NCBI GenBank assembly: GCA_000697055.1
Contig: JNDT01002381.1
Coordinates: 62,001-126,000, forward strand
Length of the DNA stretch: 64,000 bases
DNA from: Saksenaea vasiformis B4078
Lineage: Eukaryota; Mucoromycota; Mucoromycetes; Mucorales; Saksenaeaceae
Reading direction: 5' to 3'
Position 1 is the stretch's first letter. Each line of letters opens with the position of its first letter. Both the position numbers and the translations under genes were made by a program. Shown here in pieces: positions 55,155 to 64,000 of this stretch. The notes under the pieces are model-generated. The model made no database searches. It was given only the letters and a program-made list of their open reading frames with translations, and was not told the origin of the DNA.

Positions 55155-57883
55155 ATGCAAACAGAAACCTCTTTTAAAGCGACACTTAACCTACCAGTAC
55201 TAAAACAACCACTCATTATAGAAGTGGAACCAAATGCCCATTTAAAAGATGCCATTCAAGTTATTCTTCAAACCCATGCCATTCCACCTTACTTGGCTGT
55301 ACCTATTTATTCTACCATCTTAACTGCCATTACCCAACAACGTCAACGTCAAAATGAAATACAAGATACATTTAAAAAATCAAATGATTTACAACGTCGC
55401 TTTGTATCCAAATATCAAGCACATACTGTACAATACAATAATCAACCTGAAGAAGTAAGCTTTTTCTTTTCTTTTTTTTTTGTACCTCATATTTATCACT
55501 AAGTGGATCTTTTTTTTTTTTTGCAAGGATATATTTCCACGTGCTTATCATACCTTGGTTCATTGTCCTATTTCAACCATCTTCGATACCTTGTTAGAAT
55601 TAGAAAAAGGTTACGCGACTTCCATCCAAGAACTCTATGAAGCTACACAACATGAACGATTAGATATCCAAACAAGGTAAACTAAGAAATTTTGACGTTA
55701 CCTATCTTTCTTCCTTCTTATTTATGGATTATCATCAGACATTCTCGTGAGATCGAGTCATCTTCTTCGCAATCAAGTATGACCAACTTATTTGCACGAC
55801 ACGTGGAAGAAATGGAATTATTTCAGGCAACTTGGCTTTCGGAAATCATGAAGACACAACGAACACAAATTAGAGAATACAGAGAATTCATCGTCATCCT
55901 CTACAGTGAATATCAATTACGTTTAGCCGAATTATCCAACGAAAAGAATTTACAACCAGAAGATGCCCTGGCTGTAGCAGGAAAAAAGTTGGATGGAAAA
56001 GAAATTGTAGAAGCAGCAGCTGCACGTATGCGTCAATCATCATCAACCCATCCCAAAGATGGATCTCATTTTGATCCTTCGTTCGGTGAAGTAACATCGC
56101 CTTTGACACGTCGTAGACAAAGTTCCTCCGCCAGTTATTCATCCCAACAATCGCATCACTCGCATCATGAGACAACGCCACGTCCCGAACAAAAAGAAAA
56201 GGTAACTATTCTTCTTCTTCTCTACTTCTGTCGAGACTCTTATTTATCCACATGACGCAGTTGCTTGCCTTCCAAAAACATGTTAAAAACATTCAAGAAA
56301 TGGGATTCACCGAGAAAATGGCAGAGACGGCTTTGACAATGGCAAATGACAATGTGGAACAGGCAATTCAATTACTTGTCGATGAACCAGATAAAGTAGA
56401 AAAAGCATCTTTCCGACGCTCAGCTTCCATGGCACAAAGACCTGCTTATTCTAATCCATCATCACCTGCTCATTCACGTAACAATTCCTACAATGAACCA
56501 AGCACAAGACGTCATTCGTTACAAAAGTTAGCAACCACGCCTACTCTACTCAACCTTATGGGTGCGCCGAATGGCCGAGGCAAAGGATGGAGCCCTATTT
56601 CCTTTTTACAACAACAAAAACAAGTGATGGAAAATACAAATCTTAGTTCTGTACGTCGATTTGGAAGTTGGTTAGGCAAGACATTGGAAAACCTAGGGAT
56701 CGAGAATGATGAAAAGTAGGTTGTCCCAAACTTTATCAAGGGATGGATGTACACTTAGTATTTTTTTTATTTTTTTCTTAAAGTGATCCTCGGTTTGCAT
56801 CAACGAGTGCTGTGAATTCACAGCAACTAGTCGAATCCTTCAGCATCTCCCTAGGCACGGCACAAATCAAAGCAGCACATAATTTTCGATTATTAGTAGC
56901 AGATACGGCCGCAGATATCCTCAATCCTACTCCTTATGATGCACCACGTGAAATGGCCTACAAAGCACAGACTGCAACCAAATTGTACACAAGTCATTTG
57001 AGTGCCATGATTGTGCTTGTTGACCGGAATGAACTTTTAGGTCAAACAGGTCAATTAGATTGGCGAAAATACAAAACAGGCGAAGGAAGTAATCGAGGTA
57101 AAAAAAACAAACAAACAAACAAACATAGCAAGCAACCTTCTATCTTGCTCATATTCTATGCAGCTCTCTTTGAACGTTGTCGCCATTCAACGGAATTCCA
57201 TTTCCCTGATATCGATGCCCAACTTTCGGCTATTGAAACCGACTTTGCAGCTTGTCCAGAAAACCTTCAGGAAGGCTGTTTCTTTATCACTCGCCATTCC
57301 AACTTACCCTTAACACAAGTTGTCTTTCATTTAATCATTGACAGCGATGGTACGAAAGAAATAATGATAATAATAATAGGATGACGAAGGAAACTAATTT
57401 AATTGCTTGGTAGCTGTTGTTACTACGGAATTATCAAATCGCCATAGCTTAATTAGTGGCTTACGCAACATTTTACGGCTAACGACACGGTTTGACATTT
57501 CCTCCCTTTCGATACCCTTATTACTCCTTCCGGATAGTTATTTAGAGCAGCCGGAACGTTCTTTCGGTCCATTGTTAGACCAGCCTCAACAACATTTAGC
57601 CTGGTTACAAAAACGAGGCGAAGTCGCGATGAAATGTGTCAAGGGGTTCTTGATAGAAAATTCCCGTAATGGAAAACGGGTCCAAACGGAAGGAGTGGAG
57701 CGGGCCGAAAATGTATTTGGTGGCGGAATGCGCAATGTTGAATTTTTATTACCATGTCATTCGTCTGTGTATGGTCACCATCACACCAACCATACCACAC
57801 AATCCACCTCACAACCACAAGAAGTAGATTTAGCTTTTCAACAATTTCGTACCTTATTAGTCAATCTCTTCCGCACAAACTAA
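55155..57883 (+). CDS. C12orf4/FERRY-complex subunit 3 homologue with a UBA-like domain
   Basis: Homologue of human C12orf4 (Fy-3), part of the five-subunit FERRY complex that links early endosomes to mRNAs through Rab5. Exons: 55155-55454, 55528-55676, 55739-56201, 56261-56715, 56784-57097, 57164-57349, 57414-57883; 2337 nt, 778 aa. Seen: an N-terminal domain (HLKDAIQVILQTHAIPPYLA), IFPRAYHTLVHCPISTIFDT, LLELEKGYATSIQELYEATQ, coiled-coil-like RTQIREYREFIVILYSEYQL, then a UBA-like motif at about 313-347 (IQEMGFTEKMAETALTMAND), and the conserved C-terminal part ESFSISLGTAQIKAAHNFRL, LYTSHLSAMIVLVDRNEL and STEFHFPDIDAQLSAIETDF. The Ser/His-rich linkers are not conserved. Family call by motif memory. 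Confidence 0.82.
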
Positions 57884-60800
57884 AATAATAATAAGAAAAA
57901 AACATTTAACACTCCCTAAGGGCGGAAGGTGGAAAGCGGGCTCGAGAACGTTTCAATTCTTTTTCTCGGCGGACTAGGAGTTTTTCCTCTCTCTGTCTGT
58001 CTCTCTCTCCCTCACCCAATCATTTGTCTTCTTCCAAGTCTTTTGTTCTTAAGGTGGTCGGTTCAATCTCTCTCTTCTCCTTGGGGCACGTTAGCAATCA
58101 TTTACCACTTTCAGTGCTGATTGATTGATCATGCTGTTAAACCCATATGGTTACTCAGTTGTACAAAAAAGCAGCCATCGTCTTGACCACAAAAAAAAAA
58201 AAAAAATTATACTCCTCCCCCATCTTTCATACTAAAAAAATTTTTTAGTCTGTGTGATATCTGGAAGAGATGGATAGGTAAGAAACAGAACCGAAGTCCG
58301 CCGCTCAGGGCGCCTTGTTTCTCTTTTCGTGCCACGTTGTTAAGTGCGAAACAAGTTTTCCCGCTCAAATGTGAGACCGGATGAAATGATTATAAAATTC
58401 TAGTTTTTTACCAGGGAACGAATCGATTTCCGTTCCGGTTTTATTTTGGGTAAAGGGTAAATTCGTTATTTAGGTCTCCCTTTTAAAAAAATAAATCATT
58501 CCCTTTGGTTCTACATAACAAAACTGCGCGCGCGTCTAGTCTCTCTCTGGCTCGCTCTCACATACATACTCATGCTTGGACACCCGGCGTTAGGATCCAA
58601 CAACTTTGTGCTACCTCGCATAAAAAGATGACAGCTAATCGACAAAAAAATGAAAGACCGAGCTCAGCCCCCAGAGAAAACCTTCCCTCATCTAGCGTGA
58701 GACCCCGAGCTGGGGTGTAATCATTCCCCTTGAGCAAAACTTCTATCTGTTTAGCACGGACATGGTTCCATTAAGGAAAAGTCCACAAACTTTCTCTCTC
58801 TGTCTCCTAGGGGATCAGCACAAATCATGCCGTCATTCTACACAGCACCTTGGTCAAGGCACATGGTGGACCGGGGTTTTGGATAAAGTAACCTCATATC
58901 TTTTTCTCTCTTTTCTCTCTTGTGTGAGAACGTGTTTTTTTTATCTCTTCTCATCGATGATCCCCCCCTTTTTCTTTTCTGGTACGGTGATAGAGTTCAC
59001 AAAGGCGGAGTGTCCTTTTTTAGTGGTTTCCACGGCGACCTACTCCAAAGAGCACGGTCATGACTATATTTTTTTCTAACGTTCCACACCGTTTTAACGT
59101 CAACTTCTTGCTTTCCAGCCTATTATTATTTTTTTTTGAAAAGGAGAAATGGTTTTTACTCCCGTTGCCGGCTTCTTTTTTTTTTTTTCCTTTTTTCCAA
59201 AGGACTCAGCTCTCCAATGTCAAACTATATACACATGGCAAAATTTTTTTATTTGTGTACAGATGCATGAACTAACTGACAGACACCAAAAAGAACTCTT
59301 TTTTTGAAGTCAGCAGCGTTCGGAGAAGCTGCTTACGTGATTGGCTTTTCTCCGACTGGACGGGCTTCCATGTAATAAGGATTTTGGTGTATTCTTTTTC
59401 AATGGGCACCAGGATGACCGGATGACTTTTTTGCGTAACTCACTTACAGTAAAGAACTTTCTTATTTCAAACCGATCATAGAAGCTGTTCCACCGCATCA
59501 TTTGAAAATGGCTTAGCTGTTCTCCCTCAAAGGGAAGTTCAGTATGTTATTTGACAACATTAGATTGTACCACCTTTGTTAAATGATCAATGTGCTACGC
59601 TTATTATGTCATGCATAAACCATTGTTAACTTGCAGCTTTTTCCCCTAATAATAATGAACGGCTAAAAAATTTTACATAGAGAATTAATAATGGCTCCTC
59701 ATAACAAAGCAAAAGCTCTGGAGTGGGTGCACAAAAAAGAAAAAAACAAAATAGCGCAAGATGTGAACATCATCCCCCTTCAAAACTCAACTGCCTTAAG
59801 TTAGCCTAATACTAGAAGTCTCTAATTATCGTTCGAATGTTGCAGCATGAATCCGGTACGCGTTAAACCAGAAAATGAGCAACAGGAGACGTGTCGTTCC
59901 CCGTAGCACCGGCAGGTTAATTAAAAAAAAAAGTCGATGGATGGATACCGGGAGCTGCGGCAGATAAAATCAGTCCAAGATGAGAATGAGATACTTCTAT
60001 GTAAATCGTCTATCTTTCATCTTACATTTATGACATAAATGTACACGAGAAAAGTATATTGAACTCTCCCCTTTCTTTGATCAGATGCACCGATATATTA
60101 ACAAATACACGGAATGAGAACAGGTGAAAAGGAAAATGACCTGGAAAAAAAAAAGGAAAATGCGCGAGTCTCTTACTTACATTGCGTTTTTCCCTCTAAT
60201 ACGTCATATCTTATGAAAGATTACCATCTTCCAGCCGTGATTGACCACTGTTTCCTGTCTGTTCACACGCATCCTGAAAAGGAGTTCGATTCTATGGCTA
60301 TTGTCACGCGTCGTCTTTACTTCAAAACTTCCCAAGGACAGCAGTTAACAAACTAGCACAATCCAAGACTAGCGGTCGGAAATTCTGAAGCTTTTGACGT
60401 CAACCTTGGCAAATCGCTTTCAACGATCAAGCTATTGGTATTGTAATAAGTGTGATAAAGTTCACATCAAGCTGGAAATTATCTGGCATGAGCTGCATAC
60501 TATCGCTGCTTGCAAGCGTGAAGTTCGCAGCGAGAGGTAGTCAACGGACTGGTATGGGTAACGCAGTGATTACTCCTCAACAAAAAAAAAAAATCGCCGT
60601 TGATTGTGGCAACCGTATTCATAGCGTTAAAGCAAGTAGTGCATTTTAAATTGTATCACATCTTTGACCGATCGGCAGGCTCTGATTTCCGACACTTAGT
60701 TTGTCACGCATTCTGTCTCTGCTGTTCATTTTTTGATCACGAATGGAAAAACTTTTGAGATTCTTCTTCATTTTGGAGTTAAAATAAGTGGCTACTTCCT

Positions 60801-62348
60801 GTTACATTCTACAGCTTCTGAGTCTACCAGTAGACTTGCACCTGTGTCCACTAATAGATTTGTGTCTATGTCTATATATGTGATTTGTACAATACGCACC
60901 AAACCTTAGCCTTTTGCTGCTTGCCATTGGCGTACAAGGATCAGCGCGCAGTAAGAGCATTTTTTGCGAGACAAGAGCTTTGGTTCCCTGTCCTTGGGGC
61001 TAAGTGATTTTCCAAATACTAGACAAAAATATCTGAACAAAGTAGTTGGACGGAAGATTACATAACGGGATCTTCTATCGCGCCATCTTATGACAAATAG
61101 ACAACGCTATTCTACGCCTCATTCAAAAAAAAGAAAGGCGAGTGAGTATAGTAAATTGATTGATTCGTGATGTGTGCTATTGACACTAAAACAATTGGAT
61201 CGGTATTTTACACCGCTTTATGTTTGCTTGCTTCTATTATCCTCAGTCGAATGACTTTTTTCCGAATGTTACTATAGTTGGATCTTTTCTCGCTCGAATT
61301 TGCGATATAGCCTCTATTCAAAACGGAAACTCAGCTTTTTTCCTTGGCGATCTCGATTTAAACGAAATGTTTCATATTGGGTATGGTAAACTCGTTCTGA
61401 TTTGTGCCACGTCAAAAAAAAAAGCGAACCAGGCCCAAATAAAGAAGATCCTTTACCGCGCCAAAGGAAAGGGAAAATTTATCTGCCGATCATTAAGAAG
61501 AAGAAGAAGACAAAAAAAATAAAAGGCTAGTACAGGGTTTCTACCTTTTAATTCCAAATTATTATTATTAATAGCATGAGATGCCCAATTTACGTATTTA
61601 TGACCGCATCGTCTTATTCTTTTCACACAAAACTTCGCTTTCCATAGGATGCTGGATTTAGAAAGAGTTAAGTCCCGTAGAATATCACTCCGTTTCTCAC
61701 AGACCTTCTAAAAAAAGACATGTCGGACATTTTTTTTTTTTACTCTCATGGCACACCGAACGTGCTCGTGCGGAAAATCTCTATCGATCCGTTTCATTGT
61801 TGTTGTGATAAAAAACTGACAGCTGCGCGTGTCATGCTAAACACACACCCCCTCTCGGTCCCCCCTTCTTTTGTCACCCTTTAATCAAATAGTCATTAAG
61901 ACTTTGCCAAGTAGGTCGTTTGATTCTCCCACGCCATCATCTGAGATGATGAATGGACCTTAACCCCCCCGCATCTGATAATATCGCTTGTACTCTTCGC
62001 ATTCATGCTAAGGAGAGTTAGTAATGGGAGCACAGGGATCTATCTAATTAATACTTGTGCAACATTCCTCTTTCTTTTTTGTCCGGCCAACTCGCTCCGC
62101 GCTGCTGAGCCGTCTTCTGAGATCAGCCAAACGCGTGATCGTCACAAAGGACACAAAACTATCGACAATTCACAACTTCTTCAAAACAAGCCATTTTTAA
62201 AAAAAGAACGTATGCGTTCTACAGGTTACACATAGTTATGCTTCATGCCACCATACTTTCTCTTTCTTTCTTTTTTCCTGAAATTCATACGCTTCCTTTT
62301 TCTTTTTTTTTTCTTTTTTCTTTTTGGGTTCTTCTTATATTACTGCTT
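57884..62348. other. 4.5-kb region without a supported gene
   Basis: Between the FERRY-3 homologue and DSK2. Open frames at 58505-58720, 60114-60356, 60452-60649 and 61220-61522 are short, have no recognised domain, and are not linked by splice sites. Homopolymer runs are frequent, and the first kilobase is CT-rich. The fragment at about 60420-60535 (YWYCNKCDKVH) reads like a Cys-containing coding relic. Confidence 0.5.
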
Positions 62349-63443
62349 TTACATGGTATCACTAAACAACATCTCAATGGCCGCGTTTACATTTCCACCT
62401 GTCGCTTGCAATGCCCGGATGTTCTTTGCCGCATCCCAAAAGCCCATTTCATTAAGTTGTTGCAATTGAACCTGGAACCGTTCTTCTGGTGGACGTGTAT
62501 CTACAGGTGCACTCATAGAATCTGCACCGCCTCCTCCCATAAACATAGAAGCCATACGTGCTTGCAGTAGAGGATCGATGGGAGGTGCATTACCAAAAGC
62601 TGCAAATGGATTAGCCGCATTTTGTTGTTGTTGTTGCTGTTGCTGTTGTTGTGTTTGATCGGTTGTTGTTGTTGTTGTTGGTTGCTGTTGTTGCATACCT
62701 TGGAAAGCAGAAGCCATGGTAGCCATTTGGCGAATCATGTCTGGATTGGAAATCATTTGTCTAAATTCGGGGGATTGCATCATGTTTCGAACTTCAGGGC
62801 CCATGCTTGAAAGTTGTGCATTACTAGCAATAATGGAATCCAGAACAGCTGGATTCTGAAGAACACTGGACATGTACTGCGCAAACAAGGGATTTTGTAA
62901 CATTTGGTTCATCATTGCCGGATCGGGCGTACCAAATGGATTCCCCATGGCGCCTGCGCCAAACCCTGTCCCAAACATACTAAATGGGTTTCCTGCGGCA
63001 TTGCCGCCACCCAGTGCACCGAATGGATTTGGTGTCGTAGGCTGCGTTGTTGCACTAGTAGTAGTAGTAGTAGTAGTAGTAGTAGAAGGCGTGGTTGTCG
63101 CTGCCGTGGTGGAGGTCGCTGTTGGGGCCGCGGCTGCTGCAGGTGTCGCTAACATTCCATGAGTTTCTTTTTTACCATCCTAGCATCCATGCTTACCCTT
63201 TGGAGCACCCGGTGCTGATCCTTTTACCATATGGACCGTGTTGCCGTCTCCAATCTTACAATCGCTTATCGTATCAGGATCCTTCAGTACACGCCCAGAA
63301 TAGATGAGACGCTGTCTCTCGGCAGGAACTTCGGTGTGCTCAGCAATGGCATGCTTCAGATCAAGAACTGTTTTATCTGTCTCAATAGCAATGACAAACT
63401 TCTTGTCACTGGAAGACTTAATATTCACGTTGATGGTGGACAT
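62349..63443 (-). CDS. DSK2: Ubiquilin/Dsk2, UBL-UBA shuttle factor
   Basis: Carries ubiquitylated proteins to the proteasome. Exons on the minus strand: 63197-63443 and 62349-63148; 1047 nt, 348 aa. Residues 1-77 form the ubiquitin-like domain ([51 protein letters not shown]). A Thr-rich tract follows, coded by a (TAG)n run in plus orientation at about 63057-63083. Next is an STI1-type Met/Asn-rich region ([40 protein letters not shown]), a poly-Gln stretch, and the C-terminal UBA ([34 protein letters not shown]) at about 305-348. The architecture is complete for the family. Confidence 0.96.
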
Positions 63444-63765
63444 GTTTTTGCAAAGACAGAAAATCCTCCAAACCCTTCGCCGTAGTCTATACAAGCGGGG
63501 AGGTGACGTGTCGCTCCATATTTGGAATATCGGGTTTGGCTCGATTACGTGCACCCCACTGGCGCACCCCAATCCTCCCCAAAATGACTCAGATGAAGGT
63601 TTTAGTGGTGTAGCTTATATGACAAGGAAAAACGGATCTGCAATTTATGTACGTACTGAGTACGGCAGCAGTAAAGGTATGATATGAAAGATCGGGGAGG
63701 TGACATGTTAAAAAAAATTCTTTTTATTTCTTTTTTTCTTTGTTTCCTTCATCATCTATTAACAA
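63444..63765. other. DSK2 promoter region
   Basis: 322 bp between the DSK2 start and the 3' end of the partial minus-strand frame at the right edge. No motif or gene was recognised. Confidence 0.4.
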
Positions 63766-64000
63766 CTAATGTAACTTATGCTTTGCCGGTAAGTGTGCAG
63801 CAGTTCCTGCATTATTTTTTCTGATACAGAGTATCCAAAGACCTAAAAAAAAACGCATATCTTCTGATGGCAATATTTCCGCAAAAAGGGGCGATTTACG
63901 GTTGCTGCCAGGCTTGGCAAGCTGTTGATGTTCATAATCGACCACAATTAACTTCAAAAAATAGCCTACTTTACTCCCTTCCATGTTGCGCAAGGTCATT
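63766..64000 (-). CDS. Partial gene at right edge, unknown product
   Basis: A minus-strand frame open into the window edge (GYFLKLIVVDYEHQQLAKPG, LFAEILPSEDMRFF). TTTTTTTTTAG at about 63844 may be a splice acceptor. After it an alternative frame reads VFGYSVSEKIMQELLHTYRQ and then a stop near 63764, so the true C-terminus could be that one. Upstream exons are outside the window. I do not recognise the family. Confidence 0.3.
   Translation of the reverse strand, partial: MTLRNMEGSKVGYFLKLIVVDYEHQQLAKPGSNRKSPLFAEILPSEDMRFFLGLWILCIRKNNAGTAAHLPAKHKLH

Noticed and set aside
1..64000. tRNA, rRNA, CRISPR or bacterial-type operon features
   Set aside because: Scanned by eye for tRNA B-box-like and rRNA-like sequence and for regularly spaced repeats; none found. 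A covariance-model search would be needed to exclude short RNA genes.

Overview
The window is nuclear DNA of a filamentous fungus. The genes are rich in introns (up to 11 exons), and the introns are mostly 46-100 nt with GT/AG ends. The gene set is fungal: a velvet factor, a GPI-type chitin deacetylase, Pho85-type cyclin, Hcs1 helicase, Phs1 dehydratase and Mcr1 reductase. It also holds genes that Dikarya usually lack, namely a DMC1-like recombinase, a C12orf4/FERRY-3 homologue and an IRG-like GTPase. I infer an early-diverging lineage, most likely Mucoromycota (Mucorales-like). This rests on gene content and gene structure only.

Layout. 0-3 kb: DMC1 (+) converges on PHS1 (-). 2.7-7.9 kb: no intact gene; frameshifted coding remnants and one copy of a dispersed repeat. 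7.9-9.2 kb: an MCM1/SRF-type MADS-box gene. 9.2-15.3 kb: a 6-kb stretch with no supportable gene. 15.3-30.4 kb: velvet factor, MCR1, a Hos4-like ankyrin protein, mitoribosomal uL6, a METTL25/RRNAD1-type methyltransferase, a GNAT-like membrane protein and riboflavin kinase. 30.4-33.7 kb: a 547-bp non-autonomous DNA transposon with 9-bp target duplications, and the second copy of the dispersed repeat. 33.7-49.3 kb: a dense block with a NASP/Sim3 histone chaperone, a GH31 sulfoquinovosidase-like hydrolase, HCS1, NDUFAF3, the IRG-like GTPase, GID4, an F-box protein, a 75-aa zinc-finger protein and chitin deacetylase. 49.3-64 kb: a sparse stretch with a PCL-type cyclin, the FERRY-3 homologue, ubiquilin (DSK2) and a partial gene at the right edge.

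The genes are mostly housekeeping functions and do not form a pathway. Loose themes are mitochondrial function (MCR1, uL6m, NDUFAF3), ubiquitin-linked turnover (GID4, F-box, DSK2) and chromatin or transcription (MADS, velvet, Hos4-like, NASP).

The most unusual content is in gene structure. I place a 2-nt micro-exon in the Walker A motif of HCS1, a 3-nt micro-exon coding the conserved proline of the MADS/SAM domain, an 8-nt micro-exon in DMC1, and two GC-AG introns. Each was placed by reading frame and family conservation, not by transcripts. Also notable are the IRG-like GTPase with a predicted N-myristoylation signal, the MULE-like element, and two repeat copies whose 13 aligned differences are all transitions.
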